From NCBI GenBank assembly GCA_021531775.1, contig JAFBIU010000014.1, positions 29,015-93,014 of the forward strand: 64,000 nt of DNA, given 5' to 3'. Position 1 is the stretch's first letter. Each line of letters starts with the position of its first letter. The translations under genes were made by a program, and so were the position numbers. This document shows positions 18,445 through 28,607 of this stretch, one piece after another. The notes under the pieces are model-generated. The model was not told the origin of the DNA, ran no database searches, and was given only the letters and a program-made list of their open reading frames with translations. Source of the DNA: Parabacteroides distasonis. Its GTDB lineage: Bacteria; Bacteroidota; Bacteroidia; Bacteroidales; Tannerellaceae.

Positions 18445-19182
18445 ATGCACGTAGAATATCACAAATGGTGGAGCCACAATCTCTGCCGCGAGATGGAATA
18501 CAAGGTCTTCGGTCACGACGGACAGGCTTTTTTGGCTTTCCCGTGTCAGGATGGACGTTTTTATGATTGGGAGAATTATCACATGTTCGATGTATTGGCT
18601 CCGCTGATCGATGCCGGACGGATCCGGGTGATCTGTGTGGATGGCATTGACTGGGAGACTTGGTCGAACAAGGGTGGAGACAAACGTTGGCGCATCGAAC
18701 AGCACGAACGCTGGTTCCGTTATGTGACGGACGAACTGTTGCCCAATGTCCGTTGCAATGATCAGCAGATGTTCATGACGACGGGTTGCTCCATGGGCGG
18801 TTTCCATGCAGCCAACTTCTTCTTCCGTCGGCCGGATCTGTTCAACGGTATGTTGGCCATGAGCGGTCTGTATCATGCCTCCTACGGTTTCGAAGGCTAC
18901 ATGGATGGCTTGGTCTATGAGAACTCTCCCCAGGACTTCCTGCAGCACATGCCGTCCGATCATCCTTGGATGCAGGCTTACCGGAAACGCAAGATCATCT
19001 TCTGTGTCGGTCAGGGACGTTGGGAAGAGGAGTTGCTCTGGAGTACGCGTGAGATGGATCGGATCCTCAAGGAGAAGGGTGTCAACAATGCCTGGTTCGA
19101 CTATTGGGGTTACGATGTGGATCACGATTGGCCCTCTTGGCGGCAACAGGCCCCCTATTTCATCGACAAGATGGTGCCTTAA
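18445..19182 (+). CDS. Alpha/beta-hydrolase esterase (esterase D-like)
   Basis: The 245-residue protein has the nucleophile elbow GCSMGGFHA with Ser116, and a likely catalytic His in DVDHDW near the C-terminus, as in the PF00756 esterase family. There is no signal peptide. It forms a two-gene operon with the ATP-grasp gene and probably hydrolyses an ester or thioester in the same pathway. The substrate is unknown. A strong terminator follows. Confidence 0.85.
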   Translation: MHVEYHKWWSHNLCREMEYKVFGHDGQAFLAFPCQDGRFYDWENYHMFDVLAPLIDAGRIRVICVDGIDWETWSNKGGDKRWRIEQHERWFRYVTDELLPNVRCNDQQMFMTTGCSMGGFHAANFFFRRPDLFNGMLAMSGLYHASYGFEGYMDGLVYENSPQDFLQHMPSDHPWMQAYRKRKIIFCVGQGRWEEELLWSTREMDRILKEKGVNNAWFDYWGYDVDHDWPSWRQQAPYFIDKMVP

Positions 19183-19236
19183 GCAGGTTCGCCTGACAGG
19201 TTTGTCGGGCAAGGTACAACACTCGACCTATAAACA

Positions 19237-19272
19237 AAGATGCGGCAAGTTAGTTGTCGCATCTTCTTTTTT
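19237..19272. terminator. Intrinsic terminator
   Basis: AAGATGCGGCAA pairs with TTGTCGCATCTT (one wobble), followed by a T-run on the plus strand. Confidence 0.85.
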
Positions 19273-19290
19273 ATACGCTTACTTGAGCCA

Positions 19291-20376
19291 TCATCTCGGA
19301 GCCTTCCGATAGAGGTAGATGGCCACCAATGTATAGACTAAGTTGGGAATCCAAGCCGCCACCATCGGACTGACATACCCGTTGATGGCAAAGGTGGAGG
19401 TGACCGTCATGAAGAGGATGTAGGAGAAGCTGAGGCCGGTTCCGATACCGATATTCAAACCCATACCCCCTTTGACCTTGCGGGACGAAAGCGAAGCACC
19501 AATGGCAGTCAAAATGAAGGCAGCCATGATGGTGGCAAAGCGCTTGTGATACTCGATCTCGAAGGTCTGGATGTTACCAATTCCCCGTTTCTTCTGCCGG
19601 CTGATGTAGGTCCGCAGCTCCGGTGAAGTCATGGTCTCACAATCGTTGGGCGAGATCAGAAAATCGGAAGGCACAATGGTCAACGTGGTGTCCAGGCGAG
19701 TTCCTTCGCGAACCTGCTCCCGCATCCCGTCGAAGTCGCGAATAATGTAATCGATGACGGTCCATTGGTAGAGCGAATCGTACTTGATGGAGTTGGCAGC
19801 CAAGCGGGAAACCAATTTCTTGTCTTCAAAATGTTCCAACGAAAAGCGATAGCCCATACCCGACCGGGCATCATAGCGGTCGAAATAGGCAATGACACCT
19901 GGCTCAACCTCAATCTGCTGGTTGCGGATGTATTCGACCTTCTTGTTCTTGATGTACTGGTTCTGAAAATCAATGCGTGTAGTGGTAGCCGGCGGAATGA
20001 TGTAGGCATTCAGCACAAAGGTCACCGTGGCAATGACGGCTGCCGAAATGGCATAGGGTACCATCAGCCGCCGGAAACTCATGCCGGAGGCCAACATGGC
20101 AATGATTTCGGAATGGTCAGCCAGCTTCGACGTGAAGAAGATAACCGCAATGAAGGTGAACAACGGACTGAACAGATTCGCATAATAGGGAATGAAGTTC
20201 AGGTAGTAATCGAAAATGATGGCCTTCAGCGGCACATCGGGACTGAGGAATTTGTCGATTTTCTCATTGATGTCGAACACGACAGCAATGGCAATGATCA
20301 GCAAAATTGCAAACACATAGGTCCCGAGGAACTGCTTGATGATGTATCGGTCGATCCGTTTTAACTTGAAATCCAT
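19291..20376 (-). CDS. lptG: LptF/LptG-family permease of the LPS export system
   Basis: The 361-residue protein has the YjgP/YjgQ layout: TM segments near 15-35, 60-80 and 100-120, a periplasmic beta-jellyroll middle region, and three TM segments at the C-terminus. The N-terminus KRIDRYIIKQFLGTYVFAIL is typical. With LptB and LptF/G it extracts lipopolysaccharide from the inner membrane. The start is the ATG at 20376, 10 bases after the tgt stop; upstream extension runs into tgt. Whether this copy is F or G cannot be settled by eye. Confidence 0.85.
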   Translation of the reverse strand: MDFKLKRIDRYIIKQFLGTYVFAILLIIAIAVVFDINEKIDKFLSPDVPLKAIIFDYYLNFIPYYANLFSPLFTFIAVIFFTSKLADHSEIIAMLASGMSFRRLMVPYAISAAVIATVTFVLNAYIIPPATTTRIDFQNQYIKNKKVEYIRNQQIEVEPGVIAYFDRYDARSGMGYRFSLEHFEDKKLVSRLAANSIKYDSLYQWTVIDYIIRDFDGMREQVREGTRLDTTLTIVPSDFLISPNDCETMTSPELRTYISRQKKRGIGNIQTFEIEYHKRFATIMAAFILTAIGASLSSRKVKGGMGLNIGIGTGLSFSYILFMTVTSTFAINGYVSPMVAAWIPNLVYTLVAIYLYRKAPR

Positions 20377-20386
20377 GGCACAACCC

Positions 20387-21517
20387 TTACAAACGATTGA
20401 CCAATTGACGTACCATACCACTTTTCCAGGTCGTATAGTCGCCTGCCAAGATGTGCTGACGCGCCTCCCGTACCAGCCACATGTAGAAGGCCAGGTTGTG
20501 GATGGAAGCAATTTGCAATCCGAGCAGTTCATTCACCTTGATCAGGTGGTGGAGGTAGGCTTTGCTATAGAGCGTATCCACGTAGGAATGGGCATCCGGA
20601 TCGACTGGAGAGAAATCATCCGCCCATTTCCGGTTACGTAAATTGATCGTACCGAAACGGGTGAAGATCTGTCCATTGCGACCATTACGGGTCGGCATGA
20701 TGCAGTCGAACATATCGATACCTCGCTCGATGGCCTCCAGGATATTGATCGGTGTGCCGACACCCATCAGATAACGAGGCTTGTCTTGCGGCAAAATGGC
20801 ATTCACCACTTCGATCATCTCATACATCTTCTCGGTCGGTTCGCCCACAGCCAATCCACCGATGGCATTGCCGTCTGCCCCTTTACTCGCTACATATTCG
20901 GCAGCCCGCTGGCGCAAGTCGGTATAGACACACCCCTGCACGATGGGGAACAGGGCCTGCTGATAACCATATTTCGGTTCGGTGGTGCGGAAACGTTCAA
21001 AACAACGGTCCAGCCACCGTTCGGTCAGCCCCAATGATTGTTTCGCATAGTCATAATCTGCATCACCCGGGCAACACTCGTCGAAGGCCATGATGATGTC
21101 GGCACCAATGGTGCGCTCGATATCCATGACCTTTTCGGGGGTGAAAAGATGCTTTGAACCGTCGATATGGGAACGGAACTCAGCCCCCTCCTCCTTCAAC
21201 TTGCGATTCTCAGCCAACGAAAAGACCTGAAAACCGCCACTGTCGGTCAAGATGGGTCCCTCCCAGGAGTTGAACCGGTGCAAACCACCTGCCTTCTCCA
21301 AGATGTCCAGTCCCGGACGGAGATAGAGATGGTAGGTGTTGCCCAAAATGATCTGGGCCTTGATGTCGGTTTTCAACTCGGTCATGTGAACGCCCTTCAC
21401 CGTGCCTTGTGTGCCCACAGGCATAAAAATCGGTGTCTCGATCTGGCCGTGATCCGTCGTGATCAGACCAGCTCGAGCGTTCGATTTTGTGTCTGTATAT
21501 TGTAATGTAAAATCCAT
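20387..21517 (-). CDS. tgt: Queuine/preQ1 tRNA-ribosyltransferase
   Basis: The 376-residue enzyme exchanges guanine-34 for preQ1 in tRNAs with GUN anticodons. DSGGFQVFSL carries the active-site Asp, GGLAVGE binds the base, and MPTRNGRNG lies in the second catalytic loop. The usual bacterial CxCxxC zinc site before YSKAYLHHL is absent: the segment reads FSPVDPDAHSYVDTLYSKAY, without Cys. Related Bacteroidota proteins appear to share this, as I recall them. It lies between clpC and lptG in one minus-strand unit, with a 3-base gap to clpC. Confidence 0.95.
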   Translation of the reverse strand: MDFTLQYTDTKSNARAGLITTDHGQIETPIFMPVGTQGTVKGVHMTELKTDIKAQIILGNTYHLYLRPGLDILEKAGGLHRFNSWEGPILTDSGGFQVFSLAENRKLKEEGAEFRSHIDGSKHLFTPEKVMDIERTIGADIIMAFDECCPGDADYDYAKQSLGLTERWLDRCFERFRTTEPKYGYQQALFPIVQGCVYTDLRQRAAEYVASKGADGNAIGGLAVGEPTEKMYEMIEVVNAILPQDKPRYLMGVGTPINILEAIERGIDMFDCIMPTRNGRNGQIFTRFGTINLRNRKWADDFSPVDPDAHSYVDTLYSKAYLHHLIKVNELLGLQIASIHNLAFYMWLVREARQHILAGDYTTWKSGMVRQLVNRL

Positions 21518-21520
21518 GCC

Positions 21521-24085
21521 TTATTCTGTCAGGTGTTTCACCGAAGAGACCACTTTCTGATCGGTTTCATTGTAATCGACAACGATGGTATCACCCTCTC
21601 CCACCTCGGACTGGATGATGATCTCTGCCATCTCGTCTTCCAAATATTTCTGGATAGCTCGTTTCAACGGACGCGCACCAAACTGCACATCGTATCCTTT
21701 TGTCGCAATGAAGTCCTTGGCTGCATCGGTAATCTCCAGGTGGTAGCCCAAGGCCTCGACCCGTTTGTAGAGATCAACCAACTCCAGATCAATGATCCGA
21801 CGAATAGCCTCTTTGTCCAACTGGTCGAACATGATGATGTCATCAATACGATTCAGGAACTCAGGCGCAAACGCCTTGTTCAATGCCTTTTGGATCACAC
21901 TCCGGGAGTGCTCCTTATCGACGGCCGTAGTGGCTTCGGTATGGAAACCGACTCCACGTCCGAAATCCTTCAGCTGGCGTGTACCGATGTTGGAGGTCAT
22001 GATCAGAATCGTGTTCTTGAAATCGATCTGACGGCCCAGGCTGTCGGTCAGACGACCTTCGTCCAACACCTGCAGCAACAGGTTGAAGACATCGGGATGG
22101 GCCTTCTCGATTTCATCCAGCAATACGACGGAATAGGGTTTGCGACGGACCTTTTCCGTCAGTTGTCCACCCTCTTCGTAGCCGACATATCCCGGAGGTG
22201 CACCCACCAAACGAGAGACGGCAAACTTCTCCAAATATTCGCTCATATCGACCCGAATCAGGGCATCTGCCGAATCAAACAGGTATTCCGCCAGTTTCTT
22301 GGCCAAATAGGTCTTGCCGACACCCGTCGGACCCAAGAACATAAAGGTACCGATCGGTTTGTTCGGATCCTTCAGACCGATCCGGTTACGTTGGATCGCC
22401 TTCACCACCTTATTGACCGCATCGTCCTGACCGATCACTTTGTCACGGAGCAGGTTGGCCATCTCACGCAAACGGATGTTCTCGGCTGTCGCAATTCGCT
22501 GGACAGGAACGCCCGACATCATGGCCACCACCTCCGAAATCATTTGTGCATCAACCGTCTCGCGATGCTCCTGCATCTCCTGTTCCCATTTCGATTTGGC
22601 CATCGACAGCTGCATCAAGGCCTGACGCTCCTTGTCGCGGAAACTGGCTGCCAACTCGAAATTCTGCAACTTCACGGCTGCCAACTTTTCCGTCCGGGTC
22701 TTCTCGATCTTCTGTTCCAGTTCTTCGATCTCCTTCGGAACGGTAATATTGGAAATGTGTACACGTGATCCCGCTTCATCCATGGCATCGATCGCCTTGT
22801 CCGGGAAATAGCGGTCACTGATATAGCGGCCTGTCAATTTGACACACTCTTTCAAGGCATCGGGCGTATAGATGACATTGTGATGCTCTTCGTAACGACC
22901 CTTGATGTTCTGCAGGATTTGCAACGTCTCCTCCTCGGTGGTCGGATCCACCAGGATCTTTTGGAAACGACGCTCCAAAGCACCATCCTTCTCGATGTTC
23001 TGGCGATACTCATCCAAAGTAGTGGCACCAATACATTGAATCTCCCCTCTTGCCAAGGCAGGTTTCAACATGTTGGCAGCATCCATCGATCCGGAAGCCG
23101 ATCCGGCTCCCACGATGGTATGAATCTCATCAATGAACAGGATAATGTCCGGATTCTTGGAAAGTTCGTTCAGGATGGCCTTCACACGCTCCTCAAACTG
23201 ACCCCGGTATTTTGTGCCAGCCACTACGGAGGCCAAATCCAGGCTGATGACACGCTTGTCGAACAAGACACGCGACACCTTCCGCTGGACGATCCGCATG
23301 GCCAAGCCTTCGACAATGGCCGATTTACCTACACCCGGCTCACCAATCAAGATGGGGTTGTTCTTTTTCCGTCGGCTCAGGATTTGGGCCACACGTTCGA
23401 TCTCCTTATCACGACCGACAATGGGGTCGAGCTTATTTTCAGCCGCTGCCCGGGTCATATCTGTACCGAAGTTATCCAGCACAGGCGTGTCGCTTCCGCT
23501 TTTCGATGCTCCCTGGGAAGAGCTGGATGAGACAGGATTCGACATCCGACTTTCGTGCGGACGGTATTCCTCCTCCTCGTCGTCCTCTTCATCGTCCGTA
23601 TAACCATCTTCGAGCGGTTCTGCCTGCAATTCCTCGATCAACGAGGAATCTTCCGTCTGCTCTTTCATCGCTTGGAATACTTTATTATATGTAATACCTG
23701 CATCTTCCATGATGCGACAGGCAATGCTGTTCTCCTCTTTCAGGATGGCCAACAGCAAATGGCCTGTCCCTGCCTCTTTGGCCTTGAACAGACGTGCCTC
23801 CAGCATACTCAACCGCAAGATACGTTCCGACAATTTGGTAATTGTCACCTGCGGCACGGTAATGCCCAATTCTTCTGTATTTTTGATTTCGTTCTCAATA
23901 CTCTTCTTGATGGCCGGCAAGTTGGCATGCAACGTTTGCAAGATCTCAACCGCCTTTCCCTCTCCATCCCGAATGAGACCCAACACCAAGTGTTCCGGTC
24001 CTACATACGAGTTTTGAAGCCGGGCCGCCTCCTCACGGCCATATTCGATAACGTCAAGCAATCTCTGTGAATAATTGTCCTTCAT
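21521..24085 (-). CDS. clpC: ATP-dependent Clp protease ATP-binding subunit ClpC
   Basis: The 854-residue AAA+ unfoldase has an N-terminal Clp repeat domain (1-145), an acidic Ser-rich linker (about 155-195), AAA-1 with Walker A GEPGVGKS, a UVR-like segment near 435-470 ([10 protein letters not shown]), and AAA-2 with GPTGVGKT. The C-terminal D2 small domain ends the protein. It feeds proteins to ClpP. First gene of the clpC-tgt-lptG unit; it is divergent from gyrA and has a good promoter. Confidence 0.95.
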   Translation of the reverse strand: MKDNYSQRLLDVIEYGREEAARLQNSYVGPEHLVLGLIRDGEGKAVEILQTLHANLPAIKKSIENEIKNTEELGITVPQVTITKLSERILRLSMLEARLFKAKEAGTGHLLLAILKEENSIACRIMEDAGITYNKVFQAMKEQTEDSSLIEELQAEPLEDGYTDDEEDDEEEEYRPHESRMSNPVSSSSSQGASKSGSDTPVLDNFGTDMTRAAAENKLDPIVGRDKEIERVAQILSRRKKNNPILIGEPGVGKSAIVEGLAMRIVQRKVSRVLFDKRVISLDLASVVAGTKYRGQFEERVKAILNELSKNPDIILFIDEIHTIVGAGSASGSMDAANMLKPALARGEIQCIGATTLDEYRQNIEKDGALERRFQKILVDPTTEEETLQILQNIKGRYEEHHNVIYTPDALKECVKLTGRYISDRYFPDKAIDAMDEAGSRVHISNITVPKEIEELEQKIEKTRTEKLAAVKLQNFELAASFRDKERQALMQLSMAKSKWEQEMQEHRETVDAQMISEVVAMMSGVPVQRIATAENIRLREMANLLRDKVIGQDDAVNKVVKAIQRNRIGLKDPNKPIGTFMFLGPTGVGKTYLAKKLAEYLFDSADALIRVDMSEYLEKFAVSRLVGAPPGYVGYEEGGQLTEKVRRKPYSVVLLDEIEKAHPDVFNLLLQVLDEGRLTDSLGRQIDFKNTILIMTSNIGTRQLKDFGRGVGFHTEATTAVDKEHSRSVIQKALNKAFAPEFLNRIDDIIMFDQLDKEAIRRIIDLELVDLYKRVEALGYHLEITDAAKDFIATKGYDVQFGARPLKRAIQKYLEDEMAEIIIQSEVGEGDTIVVDYNETDQKVVSSVKHLTE

Positions 24086-24116
24086 ATTTATATAATGTAC
24101 GAATACAAGTCGCCTA

Positions 24117-24150
24117 CAAAATTAATAATCTTTGTCGAGTTCATCACAAA
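24117..24150 (-). promoter_or_regulatory. Promoter of clpC
   Basis: Minus-strand TAATTTTG (24124-24117) and TTTG (24150-24147) with a 22-base spacer, about 30 bases before the ATG. Confidence 0.6.
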
Positions 24151-24215
24151 ATTCGTGCCATTATTCGCTTGAATGAAGATAAATCAACAGAATTTCAAAA
24201 TTTACCGGCAATTTC

Positions 24216-24246
24216 TTTCGTGATTGTAGGAAAAACCGTACCTTAG
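24216..24246 (+). promoter_or_regulatory. Candidate promoter of gyrA
   Basis: TACCTTAG (24239-24246), one mismatch from TAnnTTTG, with TTCG at 24216-24219 as a weak -33 box. Confidence 0.4.
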
Positions 24247-24294
24247 TGCACTTTTTCAGAGGTTAGATACTGAGTGTAATTAATATAAAACTAA

Positions 24295-26811
24295 ATGGTT
24301 GATCAAGACAGAATTATTAAGATTAACATCGAAGAGGAGATGAAGTCGGCCTACATCGACTATTCCATGTCGGTGATTGTGGCGCGCGCCCTTCCAGATG
24401 TTAGAGACGGTTTCAAGCCCGTTCATCGCCGAATCCTATTTGGTATGAACGAGTTGGGAAACACGTCTGACAAACCTTATAAGAAATCTGCAAGAATAGT
24501 TGGTGAAGTTTTAGGTAAGTACCATCCGCATGGAGACTCATCCGTCTATTTTGCGTTGGTACGAATGGCTCAAGAGTGGTCGATGCGTTACAAGTTGGTC
24601 GATGGGCAAGGAAACTTCGGTTCAATGGATAACGATAGTCCGGCAGCCATGCGTTACACGGAAGCTCGCCTAAGCCGCATGGCCGAAGAGATGCTTCGCG
24701 ACATTGAGAAAGACACGGTGGATTTCACACCGAACTTCGATGACACTTTGAAGGAGCCGGTCGTGTTGCCGACGCGTATCCCGAACCTGCTGGTCAATGG
24801 TGCATCGGGTATTGCAGTCGGAATGGCGACCAATATGCCGACTCACAACTTGTCAGAGGTATTGGATGGTTGTATCGCCTACATCGACAGCAAAGGCGAG
24901 ATTGACATTGACGGGTTGATGGAGTTCATCAAGGCTCCCGATTTCCCGACCGGTGCCATGATCTATGGTTATGCCGGGGTCAAGTCGGCCTACGAGACCG
25001 GACGCGGACGCGTGGTACTTCGTGGCAAGGCTGAGATTGAGCAAGACGGCAACCATGAAAAGATTATCATCACGGAGATTCCGTATCAGGTGATCAAGTC
25101 AGACCTGATCAAGAATATAGCCGACTTGGTGAATGAGAAACGTCTCGAAGGCATCTCGAATATCAACGATGAGTCGTCCAGCCGAGAAGGTGTTCGCGTC
25201 GTGGTGGATGTCAAGCGTGATGCAAACGCCAATGTGGTGCTGAACAAACTGTATAAGATGACGGCTCTGCAATCATCTTTCAGTGTCAACAACATTGCAT
25301 TAGTGAACGGACGTCCGAAGTTGCTTAATCTAAAGGATCTGGTCAAGTCCTTCGTGGATCATCGCCACGAGGTGGTCATCCGACGTACACGTTATGAACT
25401 GAAGAAGGCCGAAGAGCGTGCTCACATTCTGGAAGGATTGATCATTGCTTCGGACAATATCGATGAGGTAATTGCCATCATCAAGGCTTCGAAGAATCCG
25501 CAAGATGCCATCACCCGTTTGATGGAGCGTTTCTCACTCTCAGATATTCAGGCACGTGCCATCGTCGAGATGCGCTTGCGTCAGTTGACCGGACTGGAGC
25601 AAAGCAAGTTGCGTGCCGAATACGAGGAGATTGAAAAGTTGATTGCCCGTTTGAATGACATTCTGAACAACGACGATTTGTGTATGCAGGTGATCAAGGA
25701 TGAATTGTTGGAGATCAAGAACAAATATGGTGATCCGCGAAAGACAGAGATTATCTATGCTTCTGAGGAATTGAATCCGGAAGACTTCTATGCGGACGAA
25801 GAGATGATCATCACGATCTCACATCGGGGTTACATCAAGCGTACGCCACTGAAAGAATTCCGTGCACAGGGTCGTGGCGGTGTCGGAGCCAAGGGATCGG
25901 AAACACGCGATGAAGACTTTGTCGAGCACATCTATCCGGCATCTATGCATGCAACCATGCTCTTCTTTACGGCCAAGGGTCGTTGCTATTGGTTGAAGGT
26001 GTATGAAATTCCGGAGGGTGCCAAGAATGCTAAGGGGCGTGCCATCCAGAATCTGCTCAACATCGAAGCGGATGACAAGGTGCAGGCATTCATTCGGGTG
26101 AAGAACCTGACCACCGATACCGAATTCATCAATTCACACTTCCTGCTCTTCTGCACGAAGAAGGGTGTGATCAAGAAGACTTCGTTGGAGGCCTACTCCC
26201 GTCCGCGTGCCAATGGTGTCAATGCCATTACTTTGCGTGAGGACGATGGTCTGATCCAAGTCTGTCTGACCAATGGTGAGCGTGAAGTGGTCATTGCCAA
26301 CCGCAATGGTCGGGCGATCCGCTTCCATGAGAGTGCCGTCCGGGAAATGGGCCGTACTGCAGCCGGTGTTCGAGGCATGACCTTGGACGAAGATGGCGAA
26401 GACGAAGTAGTAGGCATGATCTGCATCAAGGACAAGGAGCAAGAGAGCATCCTCGTCGTTTCTGAACAGGGTTATGGCAAACGATCTTCCATCGATGATT
26501 ATCGCATCACGAACCGTGGCGGTAAGGGTGTCAAGACCATCAACATCACGGAGAAGACAGGTAAGTTAGTGGCCATCAAGAATGTGACGGACGAGAATGA
26601 CCTGATGATCATCAACAAGTCGGGTATCACCTTGCGTATGAAGGTAAATGACCTGCATGTGATCGGCCGGGCTACCCAGGGAGTTCGACTCATCAACCTG
26701 GAAAAACGGAATGATGAGATCGCTTCGGTCTGCAAGGTACTCTCGGAATCGGAAGAAGAGGCTGTCGAAGAGTCAGCCAACCAAGAGGTAGAAGACAACG
26801 ATAACGAATAA
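24295..26811 (+). CDS. gyrA: DNA gyrase subunit A
   Basis: The 838-residue protein has the catalytic Tyr121 in [11 protein letters not shown], the breakage-reunion domain to about 490, and a C-terminal six-bladed beta-propeller with a GyrA box ([10 protein letters not shown] near 524). The quinolone-determining region reads [12 protein letters not shown]: Ser82 is wild-type, and Phe86 replaces the Asp seen in E. coli, as I recall is normal in Bacteroides relatives. It introduces negative supercoils with GyrB, encoded elsewhere. It ends in an acidic tail. The TPR gene follows after 40 bases. Confidence 0.97.
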   Translation: MVDQDRIIKINIEEEMKSAYIDYSMSVIVARALPDVRDGFKPVHRRILFGMNELGNTSDKPYKKSARIVGEVLGKYHPHGDSSVYFALVRMAQEWSMRYKLVDGQGNFGSMDNDSPAAMRYTEARLSRMAEEMLRDIEKDTVDFTPNFDDTLKEPVVLPTRIPNLLVNGASGIAVGMATNMPTHNLSEVLDGCIAYIDSKGEIDIDGLMEFIKAPDFPTGAMIYGYAGVKSAYETGRGRVVLRGKAEIEQDGNHEKIIITEIPYQVIKSDLIKNIADLVNEKRLEGISNINDESSSREGVRVVVDVKRDANANVVLNKLYKMTALQSSFSVNNIALVNGRPKLLNLKDLVKSFVDHRHEVVIRRTRYELKKAEERAHILEGLIIASDNIDEVIAIIKASKNPQDAITRLMERFSLSDIQARAIVEMRLRQLTGLEQSKLRAEYEEIEKLIARLNDILNNDDLCMQVIKDELLEIKNKYGDPRKTEIIYASEELNPEDFYADEEMIITISHRGYIKRTPLKEFRAQGRGGVGAKGSETRDEDFVEHIYPASMHATMLFFTAKGRCYWLKVYEIPEGAKNAKGRAIQNLLNIEADDKVQAFIRVKNLTTDTEFINSHFLLFCTKKGVIKKTSLEAYSRPRANGVNAITLREDDGLIQVCLTNGEREVVIANRNGRAIRFHESAVREMGRTAAGVRGMTLDEDGEDEVVGMICIKDKEQESILVVSEQGYGKRSSIDDYRITNRGGKGVKTINITEKTGKLVAIKNVTDENDLMIINKSGITLRMKVNDLHVIGRATQGVRLINLEKRNDEIASVCKVLSESEEEAVEESANQEVEDNDNE

Positions 26812-26851
26812 ACATACAATAAACAGAATATTAATTTAATTTGAAAGCAAG

Positions 26852-28066
26852 ATGAAAAAAGTATTGTTCACACTCGCATTATGCGTGGCAGCAACCGCTT
26901 CTTTCGCACAGAAGAAGGCAGTAAGCGAAGCTCAGAGCATCGCTAAGGGACAGAATCCGGATTTCGGCGAGGCTCGTACTCTGATCAAAGGTGCGTTGGA
27001 AAATGCTGAGACAAAAGATGATGCCAAGACTTGGTTCGTAGCTGGCCAGATCGAAGATCAGCAGTTCAGCAACGAAAGAACAAAGCAGGTGTTGGGTCAG
27101 CAGCCGAACGAACCGGTGATGTACGGTGCCTTGTATGCGATCCTCCCCTACTTCGAGAAAGCCGTTGTGTTGGATCAGCAGCCGAACGAAAAGGGTAAGA
27201 TCAAACCTCGTTACACAAAAGACATCAAGAGCATCTTGAGTGCTAACCATGTGTATTACATCAATGGTGGTGCCTACTATTTCGACCAGCAGAAGTATAA
27301 AGAGGCTTACGACTTCTTCGAACAGTACATCGCTATCTCTAACATGGACATCTTCAAAGATACTCCGACTGCAGCAAGAGATTCTAACTTCATGATGGTA
27401 CAGTTCTATGCTGCCGCTGCGGCTTCTTTGATGAAGGATTCTAAGTTGGCTATTGCTGCTTTGGAACGTGCAAAGGCATTTGACTATCGTGCCAATGATG
27501 TGTACCAGTATCTTTGCTTCGAGTATGAGCAGGCTAAGGATTCTGTGAAGTTGGAACAGACATTGGAAGAGGGTATGAAGAAATTCCCCGAAGAGCCCTA
27601 CTACCTGTTGAGCTTGATCAATAGCTACATCTATTCAAACCGCAACGAAAAGGCGATCGAATTCCTGGATGCCGCTATTGCAAAAGATGGTAACAACGCT
27701 CAGTTGTATGATGTAAAGGGTCGTGTTTACGAAAACATCAAGGATTATGCCAATGCAGAAACAAACTTCCAGAAGGCGTTGGAAATCAATCCGGAATACA
27801 TCGAATCATTGACCAACTTGGGTCGTGTTTATTACAACCAGGCTGTCAACAAGAAGGATGAGGCAAATGCTTTGACTGACAAGGCTGAATATGAAAAAGC
27901 AGAGGCTGCTGCCAAGGATTTGTTCAAGAAGGCTCTTCCCTACTTCGAGAAGGCTCACAAGCTAAAACCGGATGCTCGCGACAACATGATTGCTTTGCGT
28001 GGTATCTACTACAACTTGAACATGAACGCAGAATTCGATGCTATCGAAGCTGAAATGAATCAATAA
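26852..28066 (+). CDS. Periplasmic tetratricopeptide-repeat protein
   Basis: The 404-residue protein has a cleavable signal peptide ending ASFAQ, then helical repeats. Clear TPR units lie near 275-345 (AQLYDVKGRVYENIKDYANAETNF, with the ALEINPEY and SLTNLGRVYYNQA segments). It probably scaffolds a protein complex in the periplasm. No enzyme motif is seen. It is likely co-transcribed with gyrA and ends at a strong terminator. Function is unknown. Confidence 0.85.
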   Translation: MKKVLFTLALCVAATASFAQKKAVSEAQSIAKGQNPDFGEARTLIKGALENAETKDDAKTWFVAGQIEDQQFSNERTKQVLGQQPNEPVMYGALYAILPYFEKAVVLDQQPNEKGKIKPRYTKDIKSILSANHVYYINGGAYYFDQQKYKEAYDFFEQYIAISNMDIFKDTPTAARDSNFMMVQFYAAAAASLMKDSKLAIAALERAKAFDYRANDVYQYLCFEYEQAKDSVKLEQTLEEGMKKFPEEPYYLLSLINSYIYSNRNEKAIEFLDAAIAKDGNNAQLYDVKGRVYENIKDYANAETNFQKALEINPEYIESLTNLGRVYYNQAVNKKDEANALTDKAEYEKAEAAAKDLFKKALPYFEKAHKLKPDARDNMIALRGIYYNLNMNAEFDAIEAEMNQ

Positions 28067-28104
28067 TTCAATCGCAACTAAGTATTTTTTATTTCATGCT
28101 TTTG

Positions 28105-28134
28105 CCGGGAATAGGAGTCACATCCTATTCCCGG
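28105..28134 (+). terminator. Intrinsic terminator after the TPR gene
   Basis: CCGGGAATAGG pairs perfectly with CCTATTCCCGG around an 8-base loop, followed by TATTTTTTT. Confidence 0.9.
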
Positions 28135-28184
28135 TATTTTTTTATGTGCACCCCTAACTTGGTATTCCTAACTATGCTACTTAC

Positions 28185-28272
28185 GGGTCGTAAATGGCAT
28201 AGTTATACATCCTAAATAGCATAGTTACACATCGTAAATGGCATACTTGTGATCCGTAAATAGCCTAGGGTT
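28185..28272. repeat. Four imperfect 22-bp tandem repeats
   Basis: Units at 28185, 28207, 28229 and 28251 share CGTAAATnGCATAGTTAC with one to several changes. A reversed copy of part of the unit (AACTATGC) lies just upstream near 28170. The last unit runs into the gene remnant. Confidence 0.7.
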
Positions 28273-28420
28273 TGCTGTCACCAATATCACGCTCAAGGCT
28301 ACCAAGGAGTTCAATATACAGGATAAGGTAGATCTTCCCGTATATGTTGCGCTTACGGCTAATCCTAAGGAGCAACACATGTACCTGACATTCGGTATAG
28401 CTATAAAACCCAAGCTATAG
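28253..28420 (+). pseudogene. C-terminal remnant of an unidentified protein
   Basis: From 28271 a frame without a start codon reads FAVTNITLKATKEFNIQDK, then DLPVYVALTANPKEQHMYL, then FGIAIKPKL, ending at TAG 28418-28420. A stop in the same frame at 28250-28252 cuts it off upstream. The composition is protein-like. No intact copy is in the window. I do not recognise the parent family. It may mark a deletion or an excised insertion, with the tandem repeats at the junction. Confidence 0.5.
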
Positions 28421-28578
28421 CAGGTTAACAACATTCGGTCAATTCTGGGGCTCGTCTTTCGCAAGATGGGCCTCACTTGTAAATGGGAGACAGGGCATTT
28501 TGCAGCTTATAGCAAGTCGTCCTAACTTTGAAGCAAGAAAGAATGGTCGATTTTAGAATCTATATGGATTATTATCGT

Positions 28579-28586
28579 TACATTTG
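28579..28586 (+). promoter_or_regulatory. -7 box of the beta-galactosidase gene
   Basis: TACATTTG is a perfect box. Transcription would begin near 28592, so the ATG at 28608 is the start, not the TTG at 28584. Confidence 0.65.
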
Positions 28587-28607
28587 CAAAAAACAAAAGC
28601 ATATCAC

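Noticed and set aside
18436..19212. Minus-strand open frame (258 codons) over the esterase gene
   Set aside because: Antisense to a gene with a clear catalytic motif and operon context.
21533..22768. Long plus-strand open frame (411 codons) inside clpC
   Set aside because: It is antisense to the well-matched clpC gene and its translation has no family features.
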